NCBI GenBank assembly: GCA_903945195.1
Contig: CAJAUT010000010.1
Span: 1-44,949, forward strand
Source: an uncultured bacterium
GTDB taxonomy: Bacteria > Patescibacteriota > Microgenomatia > UBA1400 > UBA12108
DNA: 44,949 nt
Reading direction: 5' to 3'
The notes below the pieces were generated by a model that ran no database searches, had not been told where the DNA came from, and was given only the letters and a program-made list of their open reading frames with translations. Within the stretch, counting starts at the first letter, position 1, and each line of letters opens with the position of its first letter. Both the position numbers and the translations under genes were made by a program. Below, in pieces: positions 31,819-40,505 of this stretch.

Positions 31819-32145
31819 ATGAAAGAAAAATATAATAAGATGCCAGAGAGAATTAGAGGAGGAATTGAATTTGCACTATTTCTTACAACCCTTGGAGTAA
31901 TGATTTATGGGGTCGACTCATTTTATGACTCGCAAAATAATCTATCTATTGCCAAAAATACTAAAGATAGTCCACCGGCAAATGCTGAAAAATGCGATTT
32001 ATCTAATCCTCTTAATATGGCATGTTGGTATCAAACAGAAAGTGAATTATGTGACGGACAAAATACAATTTTTGATCGTACTGATGATGTTTGTGAGACA
32101 ATCAAATATTGGAATTATAAGCCTGCTATCAATTATTTTAGGTAA
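31819..32145 (+). CDS. Small membrane protein of unknown function
   Basis: A 108-residue protein with one membrane helix (about 15-34) and an outside tail carrying four Cys (CDLSNPLNMAC ... LC ... VC). It is more AT-rich than its neighbours. No family was recognised. It follows a promoter, leader ORF and terminator hairpin and lies 4 nt before the M20 peptidase gene. Its Cys-rich tail may be disulfide-bonded. Confidence 0.65.
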   Translation: MKEKYNKMPERIRGGIEFALFLTTLGVMIYGVDSFYDSQNNLSIAKNTKDSPPANAEKCDLSNPLNMACWYQTESELCDGQNTIFDRTDDVCETIKYWNYKPAINYFR

Positions 32146-32149
32146 ATAT

Positions 32150-33271
32150 ATGACCAAAACACTAGAACTTACCAGTCAACTCGTCTCCATCCCCTCGTGG
32201 GTGGGGACTGGTTGTGACGAAATAAAAGTTGCTGATTTTATTTTCGATTGGCTCAAAGCCAATACCAAGCTTGATGTCATCAAACAGCCAGTCATAAATG
32301 GCCGCTACAACATAATCGCTAAAACCATAGGCGAAACGCCCACGAGGATCATCTTCGCAGGTCATATAGATACCGTTCAAGCCGGAGCAAACTGGGAGAT
32401 GGATCCATTTGTACCAGTTATCAAAAACGATCGTCTCTATGGTCGCGGTTCAAGCGACATGAAAGGTTCACTTTCAGCCATGCTTCAAGCTATAGCCGAT
32501 TCCAAAGATATGCCCGGTCTTATGGTACTCATCTACATAGACGAGGAGTATGACTTTGCCGGCATGAAAGCTTTTATCAAAGAATATGGTTCAGCTCTGT
32601 CTCCAGAACTAGTTGTCTCTCTCGACGGCTACACTGGCAAGATTGGCACAGGTTGTCGAGGACTCATAGAGGTAAGTTTTAAGTTGCTAGGTAAAACTGG
32701 TCATGCCGGACGGCCCGACAATGGTGTCAATGCTATTGTCAGTGGTACAAACTGCGTGGCCAAACTAAAACGTCAGCTTGCTACCAAATATAGTGATCCA
32801 GTACTTGGTATTAGTACGCTAAATCTGGCTTACATCCAAGGCGGCCTAAATCTAGGTGACAATAGGTATGGTCGTGAAGGCAACAATATCGCAGACATTG
32901 CCGAGTTTGTCCTAGATATCCGCCCTGCTTCGCCAAATTTAGATAGTCAGGTCGTAAAAGCTATCCTTAGTAGATACGCCGCTTCCGCCAAACTAGAACT
33001 TGTTGATTTTGCAGTTAGACACGATTTGGGTGCATGGATCACGCCATATCAGGACATCTCAACCAAGTTAGATTTACCAGGTATCCCAGAAACTTTTGGT
33101 GGTTACGTAGATACTCAGATGATCTGGGCCAGCTGTGGCAAGCCCACCTGCCTAGCTATAGGAGCAGCTACCCCTGCTGTAGCCCACGCGGTCAACGAAT
33201 ACGTAGAGATCATAGATCTAGAAACTACCTATCAAAATGTTTTAAATATCTTAAAAAAATATTCAAAATAA
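32150..33271 (+). CDS. M20-family metallopeptidase (ArgE/DapE/CPG2-like)
   Basis: A 373-residue amidohydrolase. The ATG at 32150 was chosen over an upstream in-frame ATG that lies in the previous gene and encodes an unrelated stretch. Metal ligands and catalytic residues are visible: H72 and D74 (FAGHIDTV), D103 (GRGSSDMKG), E132/E133 (IDEEYD) and the C-terminal His in AVAHAVNEY. The lid domain (about 180-290) carries KTGHAGRPDNGVNAI. Substrate cannot be told: acetylornithine, succinyl-diaminopimelate or a dipeptide are all possible, and no biosynthetic genes are nearby. Confidence 0.9.
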   Translation: MTKTLELTSQLVSIPSWVGTGCDEIKVADFIFDWLKANTKLDVIKQPVINGRYNIIAKTIGETPTRIIFAGHIDTVQAGANWEMDPFVPVIKNDRLYGRGSSDMKGSLSAMLQAIADSKDMPGLMVLIYIDEEYDFAGMKAFIKEYGSALSPELVVSLDGYTGKIGTGCRGLIEVSFKLLGKTGHAGRPDNGVNAIVSGTNCVAKLKRQLATKYSDPVLGISTLNLAYIQGGLNLGDNRYGREGNNIADIAEFVLDIRPASPNLDSQVVKAILSRYAASAKLELVDFAVRHDLGAWITPYQDISTKLDLPGIPETFGGYVDTQMIWASCGKPTCLAIGAATPAVAHAVNEYVEIIDLETTYQNVLNILKKYSK

Positions 33272-33288
33272 AGGTATAATCAAACTAT

Positions 33289-34500
33289 ATGCAAAAACAA
33301 AATCTACAAACACTTAAAGGTTTCCGCGACTTTTTACCTGCCGATGTCTACAAACGTCAGTGGGTCAAAGACATCATGGTCAAAACAGCAGAGGCCTGGG
33401 GCTTTGAACCCATCGAAACCCCCACCATTGAGTCCTACGAAGTTTTTAAAGGTGAAATCGGCGAAGACGAAAAACTCTTTTATAAATTCACAGATCAGGG
33501 GAAACGCGAAGTGATGCTTCGCTATGACCAGACAGTCCCCACTTGCCGCTACGTCGCTGCCAACCAAAATGATCTAGTCTTCCCCTTCCGCCGCTACCAG
33601 ACTCAGTCGGTCTTCCGTGCCGAAAATAGCCAGCGTGGCCGTTACCGTGAGTTCACCCAGTTTGATCTAGATATCTTCGGAGTTGCAGGTCCGAGTGCTG
33701 ATGCAGAGGTCATCGCAGTCAACCTAGATACACTTCTAAAAATCGGCTTCAAAAAACCAGTCATCATTTTCAACAATCGCGATCTTATGAAAGATATACC
33801 CTATGACGCAATCGTGGCCGTCGACAAACTCAAAAAAATAGGTCGTGACGGCGTGATTGTTGACATGATAAAAAAAGGCATCTCAGACTCAGATGCAAAT
33901 AAATATTTCGACGCCATTGCAAATATTCAGCCAGATGAAACCATCAAAACCATCATCTCCTATCTAGAGAAGTCTGGGTTTGGTAGTGAGTATTATCGCT
34001 TCGAACCTACGCTCGCCCGTTCATTCTCTTATTCCCAAGGTCCTATCTGGGAGATCGTGATCGAAGATTACACTGTCGGCTCTGTCGGTGGCGGCGAACG
34101 CTACGACGGCATGATGCAGCGCCTTACAGGTTTAGACATGCCAGCTACAGGCATGGCCTGGGGCTTTGATCGTACGGTAGAAGCCGCCGATCAGCTCGGC
34201 CTCATCCCAGCACTCATTACCAAGACCCAAGTACTTGTAACCATCTTCGCCCCCGACCTTCAAGGCCAGGCCTTGAAGGCTGCGCGCGCTCTACGCGGAT
34301 CAGGGATCAATACCGAGCTTTATCCAGATCCATCTGCCAAGATGGAGAAGCAACTCAAATATGCCGACAAAAAATCTATTCCCTATGTCCTTGTGATAGG
34401 GACTGATGAAGCAGGCAAAAATATGGTCACTCTCAAAGATCTAGCGACTCGGCAGCAATCCACTCTAGCCATTGACGAAGCCATGGCTAAACTGCGATAG
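33289..34500 (+). CDS. hisS: Histidyl-tRNA synthetase
   Basis: A 403-residue class II synthetase. Motif 1 with GFRDFLPADVYKRQWV start, motif 2 with RAENSQRGRYREFTQFDLD, the histidine-specific GSVGGGERYDGM and motif 3 with GMAWGFDRT are all present. The anticodon-binding domain (about 315-403) is normal. A perfect 11-bp palindrome with one-base loop (34257-34279) lies in this last domain. TATAAT ends 8 nt before the ATG, suggesting a near-leaderless message. Confidence 0.97.
   Translation: MQKQNLQTLKGFRDFLPADVYKRQWVKDIMVKTAEAWGFEPIETPTIESYEVFKGEIGEDEKLFYKFTDQGKREVMLRYDQTVPTCRYVAANQNDLVFPFRRYQTQSVFRAENSQRGRYREFTQFDLDIFGVAGPSADAEVIAVNLDTLLKIGFKKPVIIFNNRDLMKDIPYDAIVAVDKLKKIGRDGVIVDMIKKGISDSDANKYFDAIANIQPDETIKTIISYLEKSGFGSEYYRFEPTLARSFSYSQGPIWEIVIEDYTVGSVGGGERYDGMMQRLTGLDMPATGMAWGFDRTVEAADQLGLIPALITKTQVLVTIFAPDLQGQALKAARALRGSGINTELYPDPSAKMEKQLKYADKKSIPYVLVIGTDEAGKNMVTLKDLATRQQSTLAIDEAMAKLR
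34257..34279 (+). repeat. Perfect palindrome inside hisS
   Basis: CCTTCAAGGCC, one base, GGCCTTGAAGG. It encodes DLQGQALKA in the anticodon-binding domain. The design (10-11 bp arms, 1-4 nt loop) matches palindromes at 23330, 21577 and 44732. Confidence 0.6.
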
Positions 34501-34507
34501 TAGTGTA

Positions 34508-35407
34508 GTGACCAAATCTCGTCGTCTTGCCTATACCGCTTTACTTACCAATGTCTTCATCTGGGGTATTGCCTTCCCACTCATCAAACCAGCCTTCGAC
34601 TTTATCTCCCCCATGCAGTATCTCTACTTTCGCTTTTTAGTAGCCGGCATCGTCTCGCTCCCCATTTTTCTCATTTACTACTTCAAATCACATCCAAAGC
34701 TATCTTATATCATCAAAGTCACTCTTATTGAGCTTTTAGGTATCACAATACCTCTATATTTACTTTACGAAGGCTTATCACGTACGAGCTCGATCGAAGC
34801 TTCTCTACTTGGCTCCATCTATCCCCTCTTTATTGTCCTAGGAAGCGTCTGGTTCTTACACGAAAAAGAAAACAAAAGAGAATGGCAAGGTCTAGGACTT
34901 GCACTTCTTGGCTCGTTTATCTTGGTCATCGGTCCAGCTTTATCAGGCGGGATCGATTCTCCCTCTAGCACCATTGGCAATATGTACATCCTTGGTTATG
35001 GCCTGACCTATACTATCTACGCGATCATCGCCAAAAAAATCTACAAAACCAAACCACCACTTTACACAGGTTCACTCACCTACCTCATGACAGCGCTCAT
35101 CTATGGACTCATCTTAAATACTCAAAATATCTTGCCTAGCTTATCTATCCTCACCTCAAATACAGCAGTGCTTATGCCAGTCCTCTATATGGCGATTCCA
35201 GGAGGTATCATCGCCTTTGCACTCCATCTTTATGCTGTCAGCAAGATCGAGGTCTCAGAAGCCAATCTCTTTGGCTATCTAAATGGACTTGTAGCTATCC
35301 CCGCTGCCTACATCATCCTTGGGGAAAAGCCTGGAGTTATCACACTCATCGCGACCGCCATCATCGCCTACGGCGTCTACCGCGCAGAATTCAGATCTTC
35401 CCAATAA
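34508..35407 (+). CDS. EamA/DMT-superfamily transporter
   Basis: A 299-residue protein with ten membrane helices in two EamA repeats (about 8-140 and 155-295). The GTG at 34508 follows the hisS stop; an in-frame ATG at 34472 inside hisS would add 12 unlike residues, so either start is possible. The conserved FIWGIAFPLIK and the closing LGYLNGLVAIPAAYIILGEKP segments are typical of drug/metabolite exporters. Substrate unknown. Confidence 0.85.
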   Translation: MTKSRRLAYTALLTNVFIWGIAFPLIKPAFDFISPMQYLYFRFLVAGIVSLPIFLIYYFKSHPKLSYIIKVTLIELLGITIPLYLLYEGLSRTSSIEASLLGSIYPLFIVLGSVWFLHEKENKREWQGLGLALLGSFILVIGPALSGGIDSPSSTIGNMYILGYGLTYTIYAIIAKKIYKTKPPLYTGSLTYLMTALIYGLILNTQNILPSLSILTSNTAVLMPVLYMAIPGGIIAFALHLYAVSKIEVSEANLFGYLNGLVAIPAAYIILGEKPGVITLIATAIIAYGVYRAEFRSSQ

Positions 35408-35435
35408 ATATGCTCTTGTGGTACAATTCTCTCTT

Positions 35436-35720
35436 ATGAAAGCAAACATACATCCAAAATACAACCAAATCACCATCACCTGTTCCTGTGGTGCTTCTTT
35501 TATCTCTGGTTCTACCAGAGATGCCATGACTGTAGACATCTGCGCCAAATGCCATCCTTTCTTCACTGGTGAGATGCGTTTCGTCGATCAACTAGGTCGC
35601 GTAGAGAAATTCCAGGCCAAACAAAAGGCTGCTACAGGCAAAAAACTCAAAAAAGATCGTAAATCCAGTGGCAATGGTCCCCAAACACTAACAGATATTA
35701 GAGCAGCTTCACTCAACTAG
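35436..35720 (+). CDS. rpmE: 50S ribosomal protein L31
   Basis: A 94-residue ribosomal protein starting MKANIHPKYNQITITCSCGASF. Four Cys (TCSC and CAKC) mark the zinc-binding form. The conserved DICAKCHPFFTGEMRFVD and GRVEKFQ are intact. The C-terminus is about 20 residues longer than usual and basic. An upstream in-frame extension lies in the transporter gene and is not part of it. It is directly upstream of prfA, a common pairing. Confidence 0.96.
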   Translation: MKANIHPKYNQITITCSCGASFISGSTRDAMTVDICAKCHPFFTGEMRFVDQLGRVEKFQAKQKAATGKKLKKDRKSSGNGPQTLTDIRAASLN

Positions 35721-35771
35721 ATTGCTTGTCCCAGCGAAGCCCAATCAGGCGTAGTGGGATATACTCATACT

Positions 35772-36809
35772 ATGGCAACAGATCTTGCGGCACTAATCGA
35801 AAAATATGACGAACTTGTCAAAGAGTCCGCAGATCCAGCCAATACCTCTAGATTAGGCGAAATCGGGGAAGAAATCTCTGATTTGTCACCAAAGGTAGAT
35901 CTAGCCAGGGAAATCCTTTCCAAGGAAAATCAGATATTAGAGAACGAAGAACTCTCAAAAGGCAACGACGAGCTGGCAAATATGGCTAGATCGGAGATCT
36001 ACGATCTTCGCGCGTCTATCGCAGATCTCACCGCACGCTTAGCTTCCCTAGAAACTTCTGCCGATACTGAGCAAGACAAACGTCCAGCTATCATCGAGTT
36101 TCGTGCTGGTGCTGGTGGTGACGAAGCCAAAAACTGGGCAGCCGATCTCGAGCGCATGTACAAACGCTTCGCCGAAATCCAAGGTATCAAATACGAGCTG
36201 ATGGACGAAGGGACCTGGCTGTTCTCTGGCCGCCCCTCTGACCCCACTTTGCCTCAGGGCGCCTACGGCCTATTTAAATGGGAAAGCGGCGTACACCGCG
36301 TCCAGAGAGTCCCCAGCACCGAGTCGCAGGGCCGTATCCACACCTCTACCGCTAGTGTGGCAGTCTTACCAAAAGTCGATGCCCAAAAGATCACGATTCG
36401 TGACGAAGATTTAGAATGGCAGTTTTTTCGCGCTGGTGGCCACGGCGGCCAAAACGTAAACAAAGTTAGTACCGCTGTCCGCCTCATCCATACCCCAACA
36501 GGCATCACCACAGTCTCGACACAGGAGAGATATCAGCAAAGAAACCGTGAAATCTGTCTAGATTTCTTGCGTTCAAAACTTTGGGAGATCCAAGAAGAAG
36601 AACGCATAGCTAAATTAGAAGCAACTCGTCGCTCTGCTGTGGGTCGTGGGTCACGTGCCGAGAAGATCCGCACATACAATTTCCCTCAAAACCGTGTGAC
36701 CGATCACCGCGTCGGCCTTTCCTGGCACAACCTCGAAGCCATCCTCGAAGGAGACCTCACCACCCTACTCTTCGAACTCAACCAAGAAATCAACAAAGAC
36801 CCAGTTTAA
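35772..36809 (+). CDS. prfA: Peptide chain release factor 1
   Basis: A 345-residue release factor that reads UAA and UAG. The GGQ catalytic loop ([10 protein letters not shown]) is present, and the tripeptide region reads PST in [14 protein letters not shown], the RF1 equivalent of PAT; the RF2 SPF motif is absent. The ATG at 35772 is chosen over a GTG at 35754 because TATACT ends 6 nt before it. The N-terminal helical domain is slightly short. It overlaps the convergent 36806 gene by 4 nt. Presence of RF1 and TAG-ended genes argues for normal use of TAG. Confidence 0.95.
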   Translation: MATDLAALIEKYDELVKESADPANTSRLGEIGEEISDLSPKVDLAREILSKENQILENEELSKGNDELANMARSEIYDLRASIADLTARLASLETSADTEQDKRPAIIEFRAGAGGDEAKNWAADLERMYKRFAEIQGIKYELMDEGTWLFSGRPSDPTLPQGAYGLFKWESGVHRVQRVPSTESQGRIHTSTASVAVLPKVDAQKITIRDEDLEWQFFRAGGHGGQNVNKVSTAVRLIHTPTGITTVSTQERYQQRNREICLDFLRSKLWEIQEEERIAKLEATRRSAVGRGSRAEKIRTYNFPQNRVTDHRVGLSWHNLEAILEGDLTTLLFELNQEINKDPV

Positions 36810-37036
36810 TCTTTACTACTCAGCTTTTCTTCCAAACTACCCAATACTTCGGTTATATCATCAACAAAAAGTGTCCCTGGTATTAATCCTTTCCAAACTA
36901 TAAAATGTTCTTTAAAATCCAACTCTATTTCGATACCATAAAAAAAGGTTTTTTCATCTCCCATCTGGGTCACTTGCCACTCTCCTGGTAGTTTCATTTT
37001 TATCACATCCCCAACTTTTACTTCAAAATTTTTCAT
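36806..37036 (-). CDS. Small protein of unknown function
   Basis: A 76-residue protein from the ATG at 37036; GATAAT ends 8 nt before it. Sequence is beta-rich ([26 protein letters not shown]) with an acidic helical tail. No family was recognised, though the start resembles small SH3-like barrels. Convergent with prfA. Confidence 0.6.
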   Translation of the reverse strand: MKNFEVKVGDVIKMKLPGEWQVTQMGDEKTFFYGIEIELDFKEHFIVWKGLIPGTLFVDDITEVLGSLEEKLSSKD

Positions 37037-37092
37037 CACCCGCAATTATCTCACACTTGGTAAGATTCACTTTCGCCTTCTTCATCTCCTTA

Positions 37093-37530
37093 TCAAGTCA
37101 TAGACATTTCGTCAAAAAACATCTTTGGAGTCCAGATCTTTTTAGGCTTTGCGAACCCTATCACTTTTGGCTGCAAAAAATCCCTTTTATCCAAAGTAAT
37201 CAGGTGCATACAAGCAGATTTTATAAATTGACTTAGTATCGCACTATCCTTATCCGCTATCACACTTCTCGACTTAGACAGTTCTTTGGTATTAGGTAAT
37301 TCAGATATGATTACCAGTTTTTTACTCAATCGCAAAAATCTCTCTACATACATCTCTCCCAGTTTTTTACGGACATTTTTCTCTACTTCATGAAGGACTA
37401 TATTAGACGCATGCAATGTAATATTCTTCATTGTAAACAGTTTTGCAGAGCCACCAAATGATGAATTTACAGCAGTAAATAGTACGCTAGAATCCAAAAA
37501 TATCTTTAAAGTTGATCTTCGTTTTGCCAC
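37093..37530 (-). CDS. PIN-domain toxin
   Basis: A 145-residue PIN-type nuclease. Acidic metal ligands: Asp in IFLDSSVLF (about 13), Glu in VLHEVEKNV, Asp in VIADKDSAILS and Asp in LITLDKRDF. Its start lies in the end of the Phd-like gene (25-nt overlap). It is the second antitoxin-PIN pair in the window and is not closely related to the one at 31193. Confidence 0.82.
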   Translation of the reverse strand: MAKRRSTLKIFLDSSVLFTAVNSSFGGSAKLFTMKNITLHASNIVLHEVEKNVRKKLGEMYVERFLRLSKKLVIISELPNTKELSKSRSVIADKDSAILSQFIKSACMHLITLDKRDFLQPKVIGFAKPKKIWTPKMFFDEMSMT

Positions 37531-37766
37531 TCTAGTATTTCCTTATCACTAAAATCTCTACTAAATTTATCCAGTTTTGGATCAATAAAAGTCTTTTGAG
37601 TGATTTGTTTGACAGTATTTTCAAGTTTCTTTAAATACTCAAGGTCAACTAGCGCCACAGCAGGATTTCCACCTCTGGTCAACACGAAGTAGTTGCTAGC
37701 TACTGCCAAGGTCGCCAAATCCCCTAGCTGTCCCCTGGCCTTAGTAATTGGTACGATATTATTCAT
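37506..37766 (-). CDS. Phd/YefM-family antitoxin
   Basis: An 86-residue antitoxin. The N-terminal half (IVPITKARGQLGDLATLAVASNYFVLTRGGNPAVALVDLEYLKKL) is the Phd/YefM DNA-binding fold; the C-terminal half is the flexible toxin-binding segment. TTGACA with a 16-nt spacer and TATATT ends 6 nt before the ATG. Palindromic GTACA/TGTAC words flank this promoter, as expected for autoregulation. Confidence 0.87.
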   Translation of the reverse strand: MNNIVPITKARGQLGDLATLAVASNYFVLTRGGNPAVALVDLEYLKKLENTVKQITQKTFIDPKLDKFSRDFSDKEILEWQNEDQL

Positions 37767-37772
37767 AATACG

Positions 37773-37823
37773 AATATATCACTATACAAAATAATGTCAA
37801 GTATTGTGTACAATATAGTGTAC
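37773..37823 (-). promoter_or_regulatory. Promoter and operator of the Phd/PIN pair
   Basis: Minus strand: TTGACA (37795-37800), 16-nt spacer, TATATT (37773-37778). Upstream lie the inverted repeat ATTGT-GT-ACAAT (about 37803-37814) and a second GTGTAC word (37818-37823), likely binding sites of the antitoxin. Confidence 0.65.
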
Positions 37824-37888
37824 GTATCTACTTAAAATAATTATTATCAAAGATTCAGTTTAATTTTCCTCTGGTAATCACCAAAAAT

Positions 37889-37916
37889 TTGACAAAAGAC
37901 TTTTCCGTGCTATCAT
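37889..37916 (+). promoter_or_regulatory. Promoter of the leader before the 38063 gene
   Basis: TTGACA (37889-37894), 16-nt spacer, TATCAT (37911-37916) preceded by TGC. Same layout as at 31597. Confidence 0.7.
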
Positions 37917-37927
37917 TCCCAAGCGCT

Positions 37928-38062
37928 ATGAGCATATTAAACATCAACAACTTTCTAAGCTCTCCCCAAATAACCGGGGACAACCCCCTATTTTTTATTA
38001 AAGACCGAGAGGTCTTTTTTTTTGCCCAATTTTTACCAACTTTGAAAGGAGGTGAATATTAA
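37928..38062 (+). other. Possible 44-residue leader ORF abutting the 38063 gene
   Basis: An ATG 11 nt after the -10 opens a 44-codon frame (MSILNINNFLSSPQITGDN...). It runs through the terminator hairpin and ends TAA directly against the next ATG (TAAATG), with its last codons carrying GGAGG. Translation of this leader could affect the terminator. A short RNA ending at the terminator is the other reading. Confidence 0.4.
38000..38023 (+). terminator. Rho-independent terminator or attenuator before 38063
   Basis: AAAGACC, loop GAGA, GGTCTTT and a run of nine T in all. A second CCCC/GGGG hairpin lies just upstream (about 37964-37979). The gene at 38063 follows 40 nt later. Confidence 0.88.
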
Positions 38063-38383
38063 ATGGTACAAGAATTAGATATGCAAATATGGGCTGCAAC
38101 ACATTATGCTACAAAATACGGCATACAGGATGGTGGTAGTATTCTCACTTCACCAATCGAAAGAGATTCTAAAACTCTACTTTATGAGTTTTTACTAGAA
38201 AAGATACCCTTATTGATTGATGAAGCCTCAGGGGAAGAAATGATGGAAACGCGATTAACGCTGGGATATGGGCTTTGCGTAGATATCGCCGTCCTAAACG
38301 GCACAGTTACGCTCACTACTTGGGGTGGAATAAGAGGTAGTGATGGCAAGCCTGAACGGTATCCGCCGGAACCAACAGCATAA
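38063..38383 (+). CDS. Protein of unknown function behind an attenuator-like leader
   Basis: A 106-residue protein with a strong AAAGGAGG ribosome binding site. It has no signal peptide or membrane helix. The middle is acidic (LLIDEASGEEMMETRLTLG) and the end is Gly/Pro-rich. No family was recognised. The preceding promoter, leader ORF and terminator suggest conditional expression. Confidence 0.6.
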   Translation: MVQELDMQIWAATHYATKYGIQDGGSILTSPIERDSKTLLYEFLLEKIPLLIDEASGEEMMETRLTLGYGLCVDIAVLNGTVTLTTWGGIRGSDGKPERYPPEPTA

Positions 38384-38387
38384 TAGC

Positions 38388-38429
38388 TGCCCGCGATGGG
38401 AGGCTTGATCACCCTCTCCCCTGCGGGCA
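38388..38429 (+). repeat. Hairpin between the 38063 gene and dcd
   Basis: TGCCCGC (38388-38394) pairs with GCGGGCA (38423-38429). The arms resemble the dispersed CCCGC hairpins at 31666 and 43551, but the loop differs. It could end transcription of the 38063 gene, though no U-tract follows. Confidence 0.5.
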
Positions 38430-38442
38430 AGAAAGGAACCAG

Positions 38443-38955
38443 ATGTCGCTACTAACAAAACAAAACATCCTAGAAGAAATCAAGTCAAAAAGACTAGTGA
38501 TAGATCCCCCACTCAAATCCACTCAGTTAAACGGCGCCTCAATCGATCTAACTCTCGGCTCTGATTACCGGATCTTTCGCCAGCGCGCTGGCGCAATCGA
38601 CATACTAGAAACGACCGACTACAAACGCTACACTACCAAAAAATCAGCAGGGTCTATTCTCCTTAAACCTCAAGAAACTATCCTAGCAATCACCAAAGAA
38701 AAAATCTCCTTGCCAGACAACATTGTCGGCTGGCTCGAGGGTCGCAGCCGCTTCGCCCGACTAGGTCTCCTCATCCACATCTCAGCAGGCCTCATCCACC
38801 CAGGAGTCAAAAACAGACAGGTACTAGAAATCACAAATCTATCACCAAATATCCTAAGGCTCCACGAAGGCGTGCGCATCTGCCAACTAGCTCTAGAGTT
38901 CACATCAGGACCTATCACATATCAGGGTAAATACAGGACTCAGAGCAAACCATAA
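38443..38955 (+). CDS. dcd: dCTP deaminase / dUTPase-family protein
   Basis: A 170-residue trimeric nucleotide enzyme. Motifs: SIDLTLGSDYRIFR, LPDNIVGWLEGRSRFARLGLLIH and LIHPGVKNRQVLEITNL, matching dCTP deaminase with the catalytic Glu in VLEI. It converts dCTP to dUTP (or, in bifunctional forms, to dUMP). An AAGGAACC site precedes the ATG. The next gene begins directly after its stop. Confidence 0.87.
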   Translation: MSLLTKQNILEEIKSKRLVIDPPLKSTQLNGASIDLTLGSDYRIFRQRAGAIDILETTDYKRYTTKKSAGSILLKPQETILAITKEKISLPDNIVGWLEGRSRFARLGLLIHISAGLIHPGVKNRQVLEITNLSPNILRLHEGVRICQLALEFTSGPITYQGKYRTQSKP

Positions 38956-39288
38956 ATGCGGCAAACATATATAGCTCGCTTGGCAAATCTCCAGGCCCAA
39001 ATTTTTGCCGCTCCAGCAAGCGAATCAGGCCAATTAATACGACAATTTTTAGCCCACGAAGCTATGAATTCTCGTAATCTCAAAAAAAGCACTCTTCTCA
39101 CTCCAATGCTAATACAAATCATCAGAAATCTTTTGCCTCGCACCTTAAATGGTACCTCAATATATGCTTATCAGTACGCCATAAGCACGATTGTCAGCCG
39201 CTCAGAAAATATCATTATTCTCATGATTTTCAACACCAAATCTCAAAAATTAATCTATCAAAAAGAAGTGAGTCTACTCCCCCTTTAG
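38956..39288 (+). CDS. Protein of unknown function downstream of dcd
   Basis: A 110-residue mostly helical protein with a basic middle (NLKKSTLLTPMLIQIIRNLLP) and no recognised motif. It starts immediately after the dcd stop and runs 15 nt into the end of the convergent HtrA-type gene. Probably co-translated with dcd. Confidence 0.55.
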   Translation: MRQTYIARLANLQAQIFAAPASESGQLIRQFLAHEAMNSRNLKKSTLLTPMLIQIIRNLLPRTLNGTSIYAYQYAISTIVSRSENIIILMIFNTKSQKLIYQKEVSLLPL

Positions 39289-40440
39289 CTCCACCTGAAT
39301 CTTCTTCATTTCCTTATCCCTATACACCTCTACCTCCACCTTGTCCCCGATTTTCTTCTTACCTAGCATTCCCGCAAGCCCAGTTTTATCATCCGTCATT
39401 TCTTTGCCGTCAAATCTGGTGATGATATCTCCTTTTACAATTCCCGCTGTATCTGCCGAACTATCTGCAACCACCTCGACCACGTACGCCCCAGCAGGTA
39501 CATTGTTTAGGATCCCCTGTTCTTTAGAGATCAGCTGGTAGCGCACCCCAAAGAATGGTCTCTCAAATTGACCTGTCGTATTAAAATTGTTTAGCGATTC
39601 CTTAACCACATTGATAGGTAGAGCAAAGCCGATATTGTTAGCGCCCTGTGACACCGCCACGCTTACCCCGATCACTTGCCCTACCGAGTTTAGCAGTGGA
39701 CCACCAGAATTACCTGGATTGATCGCTGCATCCGTCTGGATCACATTGTCTAGTTTCTCAGCACCGGTAAATCCACCACCTGCCGTGATCCCACGGCCTA
39801 GCCCAGATACCACACCTGTGGTGACCGTATGGCGAAACTCACCTAGCGCAGTACCTATCGCTACCACAAAGTTCCCTACCTTGATCTTGTCAGAGTCCCC
39901 CATCTCTATCGCCTCAAACTCACCATTTGATATTTTAAGTATTGCCAAATCATTGACTGGGTCACGCCAAATTTTTTCGACTTGATATTCTTTGTCATCC
40001 TTTAGTACTATCTTGTAATCACTTGGAGTCCCTGCTGAAACCACATGCTTATTGGTCACAACGAGCCCTGACTTATCCACAATAAATCCACTGCCGATAT
40101 CTACCTGTTCCGTATCAACTTCACCCGTTGCGCGCCTACCACCAAACATCCCAAATGGGTCCAGGAAATATTGCTCCATCACCGGAGTCTCTCTCTTGTA
40201 CGACACAGTCACGACAGCCGGCGAGACTTTTTCCGCCACGCTTGTCACCACATTTTCTTCTGTCAATATCTTCTGAGTCACTAGTCCTGCCTCGCCGTAA
40301 GGCGGGTCACCGCCATTCAGATTTTTAAGTATCGGCAGTCCCCAGATACGCTCAGACACAGCTCCGCCCACAAACACAATCATGATAAATACGCCTACCA
40401 GTAGTCCCATCCCAAATTGATAACTAGTTTTACTTTTCAT
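39274..40440 (-). CDS. degP: HtrA/DegP-type serine protease with PDZ domain
   Basis: A 388-residue membrane-anchored S1C protease. One N-terminal helix (about 9-28), then the trypsin-like domain with catalytic H132 (TNKHVVS), D164 (PVNDLAIL) and S245 (NPGNSGGPL), then one PDZ domain (about 295-388). It degrades or refolds damaged proteins outside the membrane. TATATT ends 7 nt before the ATG with TTGAAT at -35. A short hairpin segment (40286-40307) lies between anchor and protease and encodes NGGDPPYGEAG. Confidence 0.95.
   Translation of the reverse strand: MKSKTSYQFGMGLLVGVFIMIVFVGGAVSERIWGLPILKNLNGGDPPYGEAGLVTQKILTEENVVTSVAEKVSPAVVTVSYKRETPVMEQYFLDPFGMFGGRRATGEVDTEQVDIGSGFIVDKSGLVVTNKHVVSAGTPSDYKIVLKDDKEYQVEKIWRDPVNDLAILKISNGEFEAIEMGDSDKIKVGNFVVAIGTALGEFRHTVTTGVVSGLGRGITAGGGFTGAEKLDNVIQTDAAINPGNSGGPLLNSVGQVIGVSVAVSQGANNIGFALPINVVKESLNNFNTTGQFERPFFGVRYQLISKEQGILNNVPAGAYVVEVVADSSADTAGIVKGDIITRFDGKEMTDDKTGLAGMLGKKKIGDKVEVEVYRDKEMKKIQVELKGE
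40286..40307 (-). repeat. Hairpin segment inside the HtrA-type gene
   Basis: On the minus strand ACCCGCC TTAC GGCGAGGCAGG, in frame in the linker after the membrane anchor. It resembles the ACCCGCC...GGCAGG ends of the elements at 31666, 43551 and 44250. Confidence 0.55.
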
Positions 40441-40505
40441 ACTTCACAATATACAAAATCATTTCAAAAAATTCAATATATTACAAAAGTAAATTATTTT
40501 GATAG

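Noticed and set aside
31907-32149. N-terminal extension of the M20 peptidase
   Set aside because: It reads the preceding gene in another frame and has no family match; the ATG at 32150 starts the conserved domain.
35754-35771. Earlier GTG start for prfA
   Set aside because: It overlaps the TATACT element and lacks a ribosome binding site; the ATG at 35772 fits the family N-terminus.
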